Positions 15,639 to 25,359 are shown, counted from the first letter of the stretch. The stretch is DNA of 64,000 nt from Candidatus Peregrinibacteria bacterium (GCA_016699515.1 CP064978.1:1116001-1180000); one strand, 5' to 3'. Notes: generated from the letters alone by a model not told the origin. Made by a program: numbers and translations.

Positions 15639-17491
15639 TTAAATATCGACTCGATAGATTGCATTGGTGGTCAGCACGAACAATTTGTTTTCGTCGTTAT
15701 CCACATAAATACTACGCAAATCATTCAGATCTTCGAAAATGACTTGGCTACTGTAACGAGCGGTGTTTCCCGTTCCTTTTTCAAGAATAATCACCCGTTG
15801 GTGAGCGGGTCTAGCACATAAAGATGATTCGCTTCGGGGCTGGTAAAAATTTGTGTCGATCCCGCCAAGTCCACTGCCAGATTATCGATTTGGAATGGCT
15901 GAACGTTCGACTTGTAAATTTTTACGATTTCCCGCTGGACTTAAGCACATAAATGCTGCCATCGATCGCCATGGAAACCGCACCGGACAAATCGGCATCG
16001 TTGTTATAGGCCGATCCACTCGAGAAGTTTGAGCGGAGTCGGGGGTATTTGTAAATTTGATTATTTGCCGGGCTGAGCAGATAAAGGAATCGCCCATATG
16101 CCGCAATATCTACCCCGCTTTTCCACGATTGGTCGTCGGTGTCGGCAAAACTAAATTTACCGCCGCTGTATTCGATGATACGCCCGGACTGAGTTAAAAA
16201 CAGTAGACTGTTTTGTTCGCCCAATGACGCCGATTCAATCATCACCTCATCTTCGTCGATTTGCTTAGGGTCCAGTGCTTGGTCCAAAATGATTTCGTGC
16301 AATGTGTTGTATTCAAAAGCATACAGCTTGTCGTCCAGCTGATTCAAACCAATGGCATTTACTTCGCTTTTTTTGGCGGTTAAATCAATGAACGGAGTCA
16401 CTTCTTTTAGTCGCTTGATGTTATTGATGTCGTCTCGCGTTGCTTTGACTCGATCCAGCAAATCCAGTGATTCTTCGTGAAAATAGGGAGTTGCCATGAT
16501 CGTACCCACCTCGTTTTCAATTTTCTCCAAAATGGCATTGGCGGTCAGGGTGTCACTAGAAAATCCTTTCGTATTGGCCACTTGCAGATCCTGATTGAGC
16601 TTTTCGAGTTTGGCGCTGTATTCACTTCGAATGGCACTGGTTCGGCTGCTGTTCATCAAAAAAGCTACAGCCGCCACTAACACCACCACGCTGGCCGCCA
16701 GAATCCAAAGGATATTTTTTGATCCCAACGAGGGTATACGCTGTGCCCATTCAGATTCTTCAATTTTTTCCTTAGCTTTTCCCATCCATTTTCCAAATGT
16801 GTGGCTCAAGCGTTCCCACTGCTCGCTGTTTTTCAGCGCAGGGAGTGGGCCCGATGAAGCCGCCATTATTTTAACGTGCAAGCTGGCGATGGCAATGCTG
16901 CTGGATTCGTCGGCCATTACCGTGTCGCGAATGGCCTCGGTTGATTCAGACACCCCTTCGCTTAACCATTGAGCCAATTGATTGTGCGTTACCATACGCA
17001 ACAGTCTATCGGTGGTGAACACCAATTTGTCATCGGGCATCATTTCGCCGCTGGCAATGTTTACAAACAATTCCTTATTTTTTCCACGAAGCGCATCGGT
17101 AAGGTTGGAAAATTTATTCTTGCGAATTAAATACGCTTCTCCGTCGCCGGTTTGGGTTAAGTTGAGCTCGTGCCCGGCAAATGCTGCAATGACACAATTC
17201 ACGTCGCCCACTTCCCCGCTTTTCCCTTAGGTGATCGATCATTACATTGACCTCTTTCAAGGCAATTTCTAAGCGCTCGTAACTGCCTAATTCCAAGTGA
17301 TCAAAGTAGGTTTCGTCGAGGGTGTTGATGATATTTTGCGCGGTGGATCGGGCGTATTTTTTGTCGTCGTTAATGCTCAGGAGTACCCACAATTCATCCC
17401 CCACGCGAGGGCTTTTTAATGTTTTAACGATCACAAAATGATTCGTATTACGTGTGACGGAAAAGTGATCGGAGATGAGTTTGAATGACAT
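15639..17491 (-). CDS. PP2C-like protein with transmembrane helix and propeller-like C-terminus (frameshifted)
   Basis: Three single-base losses break this gene: one A near 17215, one G near 15925 and one C near 15810. Restored, it is about 617 residues. The N-terminal ~230 residues have a PP2C-like pattern (AFAGHELNLTQTGDGEAYLIR, DDKLVFTTDRLLRMV), but the usual metal-binding DGxG motif is not evident. A transmembrane helix follows (NILWILAASVVVLVAAVAFLM), then a coiled coil and repeated beta units with LYxLxP motifs (FLYLLSPANNQIYKYP, HLYVLDP, KLFVLTTNAIYRVDI) resembling a beta-propeller. It could be a signalling receptor with an outside sensor; this is inference. Confidence 0.75.
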
Positions 17492-17602
17492 TTAATTTTT
17501 GTTACAGGATAGGGCTTGTAGAAGATTATCACGAAAAAGAGAGGATGGGTAGACGACATTGCTGTGTTGCCCGGTTCGTTGTTGTGATAAAATCACCTCA
17601 AC

Positions 17603-18868
17603 ATGCAATCTACGAAATCCTTCGACACGATCATTGCCCTTTCTCCTTTGCTTTTTGCGGCGTATTTTTGGCGGTTTTCTATTTTTGGAATTCCCACAAC
17701 CGTGTTGGAAGTGTTTGTGTATGGATTGTTAGGCGGATGGCTTTTGCTTTGGGTCATTGCGAAACGCCCGCTGCGTTGGAACGCCACTTTGCGCTGGATG
17801 CTGGGCGGTGCACTTTTTATTGTGGCGGGTGCTTTGATTGGCTTAATAGCAAGCCCCGCTACTTTTGATTTACCCAGCGGCGAACTACTCAATGCTAAAC
17901 GCGTAGGCGCAGGGATTTTTAAAGGCTGGGTGCTCACCCCTGTGGTTTACTTTTGGGTGCTCACACAAATGATTGATTCCGCCAAAAAAGCAGAGCGACT
18001 TTTGAAATGGTTCGTTTATTCCGCTGCTTTGATTGTGCTGATTGGCTTTATCATGATGGCTTGGGGACACGGTTTTACCTATGACCATCGCTTTAGCGCG
18101 TTTTTTGAATCCGCCAATCAACTTGCCCTTTATTTGGTGCCGGCCACTTTGCTGAACGCCTACTTTGTGTTTCACGAAGTGCACGATCATAAAAAGGAGC
18201 AGTGGTTTGATATTCTCCTGCTTGTTTTTCTATCGGTAGGACTTTTTTTAACTCAATCGTATGCCGCCATGCTGGCCGCTTTTGGGTCGTTAACCCTTTA
18301 CGGACTTTATTACTGGTACACCCATAAACGAGAATCGAAAATTATTTCCTTGGCACTGGCCGCCTTGTTTTTTACTTTTGCCCTAGCGCTTGTCAGCCAA
18401 ATGAACACTCCCAAGTTTAAACAATTTTTGGATTTCGAAAATCGGTCCAGCACCACCGTACGGCTCGAAATTTATCAAACGTCGCTGCATTTGATCAAAG
18501 AACATCCCTTTACCGGCATTGGCCCGGGGCTTTTTCAGGCCAACTATCAAACCAATGTTGAAAATGTGCTGAACGAAAACCGCCCCGAAACCGAGGAGCA
18601 TCGGTATCCGTTGGAGTGGAATATGCCCCATGCGCACAATATTTTTCTGGGTTTTTGGCTGAATGCGGGCTTGCTGGGACTGATTGGATTTTTGCTGGTT
18701 TTAGCCTGGAGTCATCGAAAGTTTACGTATCCACTGATCGCTCTGTGGGGCATTGTGGCCCATGGACTGTTTGATATGCCGTTTTGGAAGAACGACTTGG
18801 CGATGATTTTTTGGATGTTGATGGCTTGTATTATTGTTCTTCAAACCCATGAAACTCGTACCGCTTAA
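17603..18868 (+). CDS. O-antigen ligase/polymerase family membrane protein
   Basis: The 421-residue polytopic protein has about ten hydrophobic segments. A large loop contains STTVRLEIYQTSLHLIKEHPFTGIGPGLFQ and later MPHAHNIFLGFWLNAGLLG, the Wzy_C signature with the conserved Arg and His of O-antigen ligases and polymerases. It probably joins or polymerises surface glycan chains on the outer face of the membrane. In CPR such genes are associated with cell-envelope polysaccharide. The CofE-like gene overlaps its end. A weak promoter (TTGCCC then GATAAA) lies just before the ATG. Confidence 0.88.
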   Translation: MQSTKSFDTIIALSPLLFAAYFWRFSIFGIPTTVLEVFVYGLLGGWLLLWVIAKRPLRWNATLRWMLGGALFIVAGALIGLIASPATFDLPSGELLNAKRVGAGIFKGWVLTPVVYFWVLTQMIDSAKKAERLLKWFVYSAALIVLIGFIMMAWGHGFTYDHRFSAFFESANQLALYLVPATLLNAYFVFHEVHDHKKEQWFDILLLVFLSVGLFLTQSYAAMLAAFGSLTLYGLYYWYTHKRESKIISLALAALFFTFALALVSQMNTPKFKQFLDFENRSSTTVRLEIYQTSLHLIKEHPFTGIGPGLFQANYQTNVENVLNENRPETEEHRYPLEWNMPHAHNIFLGFWLNAGLLGLIGFLLVLAWSHRKFTYPLIALWGIVAHGLFDMPFWKNDLAMIFWMLMACIIVLQTHETRTA

Positions 18869-19577
18869 ATCACCGCTGATTCAACCCGGCGACGATCTCG
18901 TTCCGATTTTGCTAGAGTCACTTGCGAATGCAAAATTGCGCCTGAATGACGGAGATGTTGTGGTGATCGCCGGTAAAGTGATTGCCTACAGCCAAAACCG
19001 CCTACGAACGGTTTCGACCCCGGGGGAATTTCGGGCAGTGGTGGACGAAGAAGCCGACCAGGTGGTCGGTAAGGGAGCCATGCGCCTAACGATCAAAAAC
19101 TCGATTCTGATTCCCAACGCGGGGGTGGACCACAGCAACGCTCCCAAGGCGCAGGTGGTGCTTTGGCCCCAGGACCCGTTTGGGGCGGCACGCACTTTGC
19201 GTGCTCAACTGATGACTCATTTTGGACTGGCTGAACTGGGTGTTTTGGTGATCGATTCGCATTGCGTGCCGCTGCGCATGGGCACCGTTGGCATTGCGCT
19301 CGGCTTTGCCGGCTTCAGAGGCGTGAGTGATCAACGCACCAAAAAAGATCTATACGGCAAACCGATGAAATACACCCAAATTGCCGTGGCCGATAACCTG
19401 GCCTGCGCCGCCAATGTGCTGATGGGCGAAACCAACGAATCCACCCCGTTTGTGGTGATTCAAAACGCTCCGGTGCAAATGACGGACCAGGTGTTTACCC
19501 AAGCCGATTACGCCATTGAACCCAAGGACTGTATTTTTAGCGAACTCTATTCAAATTTTGGCGATAAAATGGTATAA
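18849..19577 (+). CDS. CofE-like gamma-glutamyl ligase family protein
   Basis: Residues DDLVPILLESLANAKLRLNDGDVVVIAGKVIAYSQNR match the N-terminal motif of F420-0:gamma-glutamyl ligases; GVDHSNAP and DSHCVPLRMGTVGIALGFAGFRG match further motifs of the fold. CofE adds glutamates to coenzyme F420, but no other F420 gene is seen. CPR members may add glutamate to another substrate, possibly an envelope component given the overlap with an O-antigen ligase gene; that is inference. ATG 18849 is chosen over 18834 because it fits the family start (MKLVPLKSPLI). Confidence 0.82.
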   Translation: MKLVPLKSPLIQPGDDLVPILLESLANAKLRLNDGDVVVIAGKVIAYSQNRLRTVSTPGEFRAVVDEEADQVVGKGAMRLTIKNSILIPNAGVDHSNAPKAQVVLWPQDPFGAARTLRAQLMTHFGLAELGVLVIDSHCVPLRMGTVGIALGFAGFRGVSDQRTKKDLYGKPMKYTQIAVADNLACAANVLMGETNESTPFVVIQNAPVQMTDQVFTQADYAIEPKDCIFSELYSNFGDKMV

Positions 19578-19598
19578 TGGGGAGATGTAATTTGAGTT

Positions 19599-20573
19599 AT
19601 GAAGCTACCGGAAGAATCTCGTTTGGTTAAAAATAAAATCGCTGGCCTGATTCGCACCCTATGCGACGAACGTGGTGTGAATAGGGCTATTTTTAAAAAA
19701 TTCAGACCGATTATTCGGGAGCTTCTTGCAGAAATCTCTGACGAACATCCCGATAACCCTGCCCCCATGATTGCCAAAGAACTCATTCCTCGTCTTCAGG
19801 CAGTTATGGGTGATTTTGATGCAAGATCTGACGATGACCAACAAGCGGCTGAATTCATTCGAGAATTTTCAGATAAATATGCGCGCGTTCTTCGCATCCA
19901 TGCCGTTGAGGTGGATCGCGATTATTATCGCGACTTACTCAGTCATCATGGCATCCATTGCTGGAATGAACTGTATGAATGTGGACCAACTAAATTTCGC
20001 AAGCTTAAATTGGGTGAGTATGGAACAGGTCATTTATTTGCAGGGGCGGTTTTGGGTCGGGTTTTGGGTAGACCGGTTGATTTCCCAATATTACGAGAAA
20101 TTGCTGATGTCCTTAAGCTACCAGAAATTACCGAGAATCGTCGTGACTATTTACGGGATGAGCTGACTAAGCAACATATTTATTGTCGCAACGGGCTCCG
20201 GCTTTGCGGCCCAAGCCAGTTTACTGAGCTTAACTTTGAAGGGTTTGGAAAAGGCTTTGGATTTGCTTCTGCGGTATTGGGGAAACCTGTTGGTCAAAAA
20301 ATAAAAATTTCTGCTCTTGATGCGATGGCGGATGTACTTAAACTCGAAGAATTTTCGGAAGAACAACGTGACTATTATCGTTCTCTCATCGAAGCTCATG
20401 GTGTTGATAACGAAGAGGAACTGATCAAAAAGGGGGTTTTGTGGTTTCGCGCTGCTCAGTTTGGCCCTATTGGTAAAGGAAGGAAATTGGCTAAAGCGAT
20501 TCTTGGTGACCCTAGTGGTTACGATGTTAGTATTCCTCTACTTCGTAAAATTGCCCATGAGGTTAAATTGTAA
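19599..20573 (+). CDS. Unknown protein with three tandem ~75-residue repeats
   Basis: The protein has 324 residues, no signal peptide and no membrane helix. An N-terminal helical region (about 1-105) is followed by three repeats starting near residues 106, 181 and 256. Each begins with RDYYRDLL/RDYLRDEL/RDYYRSLI, then a His-rich turn (HHGIHCWNEL, KQHIYCRNGL, AHGVDNEEEL), a CGPTKF/CGPSQF segment (changed in the third), a G-rich stretch with FAGAVLG/FASAVLG/LAKAILG and an end helix with LREIADVLKL/LDAMADVLKL/LRKIAHEVKL. It is preceded by TATAAT (19573-19578). I do not recognise the repeat; a nucleic-acid or protein scaffold is possible. Confidence 0.8.
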   Translation: MKLPEESRLVKNKIAGLIRTLCDERGVNRAIFKKFRPIIRELLAEISDEHPDNPAPMIAKELIPRLQAVMGDFDARSDDDQQAAEFIREFSDKYARVLRIHAVEVDRDYYRDLLSHHGIHCWNELYECGPTKFRKLKLGEYGTGHLFAGAVLGRVLGRPVDFPILREIADVLKLPEITENRRDYLRDELTKQHIYCRNGLRLCGPSQFTELNFEGFGKGFGFASAVLGKPVGQKIKISALDAMADVLKLEEFSEEQRDYYRSLIEAHGVDNEEELIKKGVLWFRAAQFGPIGKGRKLAKAILGDPSGYDVSIPLLRKIAHEVKL

Positions 20574-20634
20574 GTTTTTGTGGACCACTTTTATAACTCG
20601 CATTATGATGAGCATGCTTATTTAAGATATTTGC

Positions 20635-21207
20635 ATGTCCTCCCTTGCTTTTTTATCTTCCACCGGTGGAACCAACTTGCAATCGTTTATCGACGCCAAA
20701 GCCCGGGGCGATTTTGAACCGCGAATAGCGTGTTTGATCACCAATAAATTGGATTGCGGAGCGGCTGAAAAAGCCAAGGCAGTTGGGATTCCGGTTTATT
20801 TTGTGGATCCGAGCGGCAAAAGCCGCGAGCAGTATGACCGCGAGGTGATGGAGGTATTGGAGCACTGTGCACCGGACCTAGTGGTGCTCGGCGGTTACAT
20901 GCGCATTATTGGCCCCGAAATGGTTCGTGCGTATCCGCGAAAAATAGTGAATGTGCATCCGTCGTTACTCCCCAAACACGCGGGGTTGATGGCAATGCAG
21001 GCGCATCAGGCGGTTTTGGACGCCGGTGAATCCGAAACGGGAATGACGATCCACTTTGTGGATGAAGGCGTGGACACCGGCGAGGTGGTTTTGCAAAAAT
21101 CCGTACCGGTGAACGTGGGCGATACCGCTGATATTCTAAAAGATAAGGTTCAAGCGCTCGAAAAGGAGTGGTACCCAAAAGTGGTGCAACACTTGCTCGA
21201 AGCATGA
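20635..21207 (+). CDS. purN: Phosphoribosylglycinamide formyltransferase PurN
   Basis: Third step of purine synthesis: transfers the formyl group of 10-formyl-THF to GAR. The 190-residue protein has SSTGGTNLQSFIDA (phosphate-binding loop), LGGYMRIIGPEMVRAYPRKIVNVHPSLLPKHAG with the catalytic Asn-His, and GMTIHFVDEGVDTGEVVLQKSVPV with the catalytic Asp. PurH is the other purine enzyme in the window, on a different unit. ATG 20635 has no Shine-Dalgarno motif. Confidence 0.95.
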   Translation: MSSLAFLSSTGGTNLQSFIDAKARGDFEPRIACLITNKLDCGAAEKAKAVGIPVYFVDPSGKSREQYDREVMEVLEHCAPDLVVLGGYMRIIGPEMVRAYPRKIVNVHPSLLPKHAGLMAMQAHQAVLDAGESETGMTIHFVDEGVDTGEVVLQKSVPVNVGDTADILKDKVQALEKEWYPKVVQHLLEA

Positions 21208-21213
21208 TACACT
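21208..21213 (+). promoter_or_regulatory. Extended -10 box next to the FemAB-like start
   Basis: TGATACACT with hexamer TACACT ends six bases before the ATG at 21220, which would give a leaderless transcript. The -35 region is not evident and lies inside purN. Confidence 0.45.
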
Positions 21214-21219
21214 GGGGGT

Positions 21220-22146
21220 ATGGATTTATTCACCCGCTGGATAGCACAGCGACGTAGAAATTTATGGCAACACCCCCTATGGAAGGCATTTCAGTCTGCA
21301 CTGGGATACACTACATGGAACGTAGAATCGGGTAGTGCCAGTGCCCTTTTAATCGCTCGTCCGTTGGGTTTTGGCCAACGCTGGATCGAGGTTCCTCGAG
21401 GTCCACTTTTTGGTTCGCCGGATGACTTGCCTGCATTGATGCAGAAAATCAAGAAAATCGGGCGGGACAGCGGAGCGGTTTTTATTCGCTTTTCTTGCTA
21501 CGATCCGGCTTTTTTTGAGGTATTTCCTATGCTAAAACCCACCCCGTATGATCGCCACCCTCAAACCAGCTTGGTGCTTGATCTTACCCAGGAACACGAG
21601 GCGATTTTAGAGCAGATGAAGCCCAAGGGGCGCTATAACATTCGCGTGGCTCAGCGCCATGGCATCGAAGTGGCTCCATCCGATAATTTAGAGGCGTTTT
21701 ATACTTTATTGAATCAAACCGGAAACCGCGACGGATTCGGCGTTCATCCTATGGCCTATTACGAAGAAATGGTCGATCAGCTGGACGGATCTTTAGAGTT
21801 GATGATGGCCTATTACAATGATGAGCCCGTGGCAGGTGGTATTTTTATTTTTGTGGATGAATGGGCAATTTATTACTACGGCGCTTCGGATCATGCGTTT
21901 CGCCCCTACATGGCCCCCTACCTTTTACAATGGGAGGCGATCAAAGAAGGAAAGCGTCGTGGGTGTCGCTATTACGACTTTTTAGGCATCGCTCCCACCG
22001 ATGATGCGCGTCATCCTTGGGCCGGGGTTACGGATTTTAAAAAAAAGTTCGGTGGAAATGTGATGGAATATCCTCAGGCACGCGACCTGGTTTTAAAGCC
22101 GTTTTGGTACTCCCTATACCGACTTTATAAAGCGCTCAAAAAATAA
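21220..22146 (+). CDS. FemAB/FemX-like peptidoglycan bridge aminoacyltransferase
   Basis: The 308-residue protein shows the tandem GNAT-fold pattern of the family: TSLVLDLTQEHEAILEQMKPKGRYNIRVAQRHGIEV at the middle, FYTLLNQTGNRDGFGVHPMAYYEEM, and GGIFIFVDEWAIYYYGASDHAFRPYMAPYLLQWEAIKEGKRRGCRYYDFLGI, including the YYYGAS and YDFxG motifs. Such enzymes use aminoacyl-tRNA to add residues to the lipid II peptide. The cytoplasmic location and lipid II substrate are inferred from the family. The YjbQ gene follows at the next base. Confidence 0.9.
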   Translation: MDLFTRWIAQRRRNLWQHPLWKAFQSALGYTTWNVESGSASALLIARPLGFGQRWIEVPRGPLFGSPDDLPALMQKIKKIGRDSGAVFIRFSCYDPAFFEVFPMLKPTPYDRHPQTSLVLDLTQEHEAILEQMKPKGRYNIRVAQRHGIEVAPSDNLEAFYTLLNQTGNRDGFGVHPMAYYEEMVDQLDGSLELMMAYYNDEPVAGGIFIFVDEWAIYYYGASDHAFRPYMAPYLLQWEAIKEGKRRGCRYYDFLGIAPTDDARHPWAGVTDFKKKFGGNVMEYPQARDLVLKPFWYSLYRLYKALKK

Positions 22147-22533
22147 ATGCACATTCTTAATTTATCTACCAAAGGGCGCACCGGCATGATCAAAATCAAT
22201 GATTTGGTTCAAGCGGCCGTAGTGGATATGAAACTCAACCAGGGAATTGTTACGATCTATTGCCCGCATTCTACCGCCGGGATTACAATTAATGAAAGTG
22301 ACGATCCGGCTGTGCAAAGGGATATTTTGCATCGTTTGGACGACTTGGTTCCGCTGAATCTGGACTATGAGCACCATGAAAATAATTCAGACGCTCACAT
22401 CAAAGCATCGTTGATCGGTTCGTCGGTGCAAGTGTTTGTGGAAGAGGGTACAGTGCGATTGGGGCAATGGCAGGCGATCTATTTTTGCGAATTCGACGGC
22501 CCTAGAAATCGAGAGCTGTGGCTGAATCATTAA
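22147..22533 (+). CDS. YjbQ/UPF0047 family protein
   Basis: The 128-residue protein has the full UPF0047 signature: IVTIYCPHSTAGITINESDDPAVQRDIL, ENNSDAHIKASLIGSSVQVFV, and LGQWQAIYFCEFDGPRNRELW. Members have weak thiamine-phosphate synthase activity and a conserved metal-like His/Cys site, but the true role is unsettled. It begins directly after the FemAB-like stop, so the two are cotranscribed. Confidence 0.93.
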   Translation: MHILNLSTKGRTGMIKINDLVQAAVVDMKLNQGIVTIYCPHSTAGITINESDDPAVQRDILHRLDDLVPLNLDYEHHENNSDAHIKASLIGSSVQVFVEEGTVRLGQWQAIYFCEFDGPRNRELWLNH

Positions 22534-22586
22534 AATATTTTTTCTTTTTGTCTATATATTTTTCAATCTTTCGTTTGTCATGCACG

Positions 22587-22598
22587 CAACCTAGGTTG
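22587..22598. promoter_or_regulatory. Palindrome before the pilin-like gene
   Basis: CAACCTAGGTTG is a perfect 12-bp palindrome ending 13 bases before a TACAAT -10 box (22612-22617); the TTG start is at 22632. It may be an operator, but the -35 region is poor. Confidence 0.35.
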
Positions 22599-22631
22599 TA
22601 TATTTTTTTTGTACAATAAAAAATAAAAACG

Positions 22632-23325
22632 TTGACTACTCTTTCGCTTCGCAAAATTTTGACTGTGTTGATCGCTACCGCTCTTTTGACGGGCGTTCTT
22701 TCTTTGAATACGTTCGCGGCCGTGGAATGTGACCAAGATGGAGATGGATACATCTCTATTCCGGCGCGAGTGATGCAGGCCGTTGGAGTTCAAGAATACG
22801 ATGAAAACGGAAATTACCCTGCCGACCAGTGGCAAGTGTTTTTCTCAATATCAAGCTGCCGATAAAACGGAGGCAGAAACCTGTACCGGTTTGAATTTTA
22901 AAAAAGGGGCTGAACCTACCCGTTGCGATTCGCCTACGCTCAGTGCCAATAGCAATGTGTACGACCCCTCTGTGGTTTCTACCGCTCCACGTGGCGCTCA
23001 AGTAAACCCGGCTGCCTTTGATGCCCCAAACAATGGAATTGATGAAAATTGTGACGGTGAAGATGGTAAACTCATATCCCCCTCTTTGGGTCAAGATAAA
23101 GATTTAGGCAATTTGGTGGACAGTGTGGTACGTTTGTTGGGGCGCGTGGTGGTGGTGGTTTCGATTGTGATTATGATCTGGGGTGGTGTGCTTTATGCAA
23201 CCGCTGCCGGAGATGAACAAAAGACCGGTAAAGCTCGCAAGGCGATACTCGGTGCGGTGATCGGGCTAATTGTTGGTCTGTTGGCGCCAACCATTGTAAA
23301 CTTAATCGCGTCCAACCTGGTTTAG
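22632..23325 (+). CDS. Pilin-like (TrbC/VirB2-type) protein with MopE-like metal-binding ectodomain (frameshifted)
   Basis: Starts at TTG 22632 with a signal peptide (LTVLIATALLTGVLSLNTFAA). The mature part begins ECDQDGDGY and, after a frame change between about 22820 and 22850, contains four Cys and the motif VNPAAFDAPNNGIDENCDGEDG, both characteristic of MopE-type calcium/copper-binding repeats. The C-terminal ~75 residues have two hydrophobic helices around a charged turn (IVIMIWGGVLYATAAGDEQK, then AILGAVIGLIVGLLAPTIV), the pattern of CPR TrbC/VirB2-like pilins. It is probably a membrane or pilus protein with a metal-binding exterior. It ends TAG, followed by a terminator. Confidence 0.75.
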
Positions 23326-23352
23326 TCAAACAAAAACAAAAAAAAATAAAAG

Positions 23353-23392
23353 AGGCCTGTCGTACCAATTGAAGAATGACGGGCCTTTTTTT
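23353..23392. terminator. Terminator between the pilin-like gene and uvrB
   Basis: Stem AGGCCTGTC/GACGGGCCT, a 16-base loop and seven T. The stem has one T-G wobble. The A-rich left flank may let it also serve uvrB on the opposite strand. Confidence 0.85.
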
Positions 23393-23397
23393 ATGCC

Positions 23398-25359
23398 TTA
23401 TTTTTTCTCTTTTAGTTCTTCGATTTGGTCACGTAAGTCGGCTGCTTTTTCAAATTCCAAATTCTGAGATGCCAATTCCATTTGCCTTTCAAGCTCTTTA
23501 ATCAAAGACCCTAGCGCCTCTTTGGGCACCTTGGTTTTATCATACTTTGCCTTGGGCTTGCCCGAGGTTTGCGAGATGTCTTTGACCGCTTTTTGAATGG
23601 TTTGAGGCGTAATGCCGTGCGCCTTATTGTGGGCTATTTGAATAGCCCGACGTCGATCGGTTTCGCCGATCGCCCCTTTCATGGCGTCGGTTTCACTGTC
23701 TGCATAAAGAATCACCCGCCCATTGGCGTTACGTGCCGCGCGGCCAATGGTTTGAATCAGCGCATCGCGCGAGCGAAGGAACCCTTGTTTGTCGGCGTCC
23801 AGAATGGCTACCAGGGATACTTCGGGCAAATCAAGCCCTTCGCGTAGCAGGTTAATTCCAACAATCACGTCGATCTCGCCCAGGCGAAGGGCGCGTAGAA
23901 TTTCGATTCGTTCGATCGTATCGATATCGGAATGCAGGTATTTTACTTTTACATCGGCTTCCAACAAGAAGTCGGTCAGTTTTTCGGAAGATTTTTTGGT
24001 TAACGTTGTGATGAGCACTCGCTATTTTTTGGCTACAGTCGCCTTTATTTCTGCCAATAAATCATCAATTTGGTGCTTGGTGGGCCGCACGGAAATGGTA
24101 GGATCCACTAAACCGGTAGGCCGAATGATTTGTTCCACAATGCCTTCGGGCGGGGTGTGCTCGTATTCATATTTGCTCGGGGTTGCCGACACGTAGATCG
24201 CTTGTTTGATATGCCCTTCAAATTCCTCGAATTTCAACGGACGATTATCGTGAGCGCTGGGCAGCCGAAATCCATGCTCGATCAAGCTTTGTTTGCGCGA
24301 ATAGTTTCCGTTGTGCATGCCGCCGATTTGCGGAATGGTGATGTGCGACTCGTCGATGACCATTAAAAAATCATCCGGAAAGTAGTCGAGCAATGTGGCC
24401 GGTTGCTCACCGGGCTCGCGGCTGTTGATGTAACGAATGTAGTTTTCAATTCCGCTGGTATACCCGGTTTCGAGCATCATTTCCAAGTCGTATTCGGTAC
24501 GGGTTTTCAGCCGCTCGGCTTCCACCAGGCGGCCGGATTCCTTAAAGTACTGATAGCGTGCTTCAAGGTCGGCCCGGATTTGCTCGACGGCCTTTTCTAC
24601 ATGCTCTTTGGTGGTTACATTATGCTTGGCAGGAAATAATTTGACCGCTTTGAGTTCTTGCAGGATTTCGCCCGTGAATGAATCGGCCTCTTGAATCGAT
24701 TCAATTTCATCTCCAAAGAACTCCAGTCGAAACATTTTTTCGGTGCTGGCAGGAATGATTTCGACCGTATCACCCAGCACATGGAACATCCCGCTTTTAA
24801 ACTCATTGTGCGAGCGTTGATATTGTAGATCGGTGAGCTTGCGGAGCAATTTATCCCGTTTTACAAAATCCCCCACCTTGAGTTCAATGGCCAACGCTTC
24901 GTAGCTGGTCACATCACCCAATCCATAAATAGCCGAAACCGATGCCACAATGAGTACGTCGGAACGGGTTAACAAGTTGTGCGTGGCCGCATGTCGAAAT
25001 CGATCAATTTCTTCGTTGATGGACGCATCCTTTTCGATGTAAGTGTCGGTGTTGGCAATATACGCTTCGGGCTGATAGTAATCATAATAGCTTACAAAGT
25101 AAGACACCGCGTTGTCGGGAAAGAATTCCTGAAATTCGGTGCATAGCTGGGCGGCCAGGGTTTTATTGTGAGCCAAAACCAGGGTGGGCTTTTGAATTTG
25201 AGCCACTACGTTGGCCAGCGTAAATGTTTTTCCGGAACCGGTCACCCCTAAAAGCGTTTGGTGTTTTTGACCGGACTGTAGGCCTTTCACCAATTTTTTA
25301 ATCGCCCCCGGCTGATCACCCGCTGGCTGCATTGCTGATTTTAGTACAAATCGCTCCAT
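23398..25359 (-). CDS. uvrB: Excinuclease ABC subunit B with in-frame TAG
   Basis: Damage-recognition helicase-like subunit of nucleotide excision repair. [14 protein letters not shown] is the Walker A motif, [13 protein letters not shown] the beta-hairpin region, [23 protein letters not shown] motif II, and [29 protein letters not shown] plus QTIGRAARN are motifs V and VI; the C-terminal UVR motif [24 protein letters not shown] binds UvrC. At 24022-24024 the codon is TAG, with the same frame on both sides, just before [10 protein letters not shown], where other UvrB proteins have Glu or Gln. So it is a single substitution, not a frameshift. The full length is about 653 codons. Confidence 0.95.

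Noticed and set aside
15639..17491. Pseudogene call for the PP2C-like gene
   Set aside because: All three breaks are one-base losses in short runs or next to them, of the same kind as in essential genes, and the restored protein is well formed.
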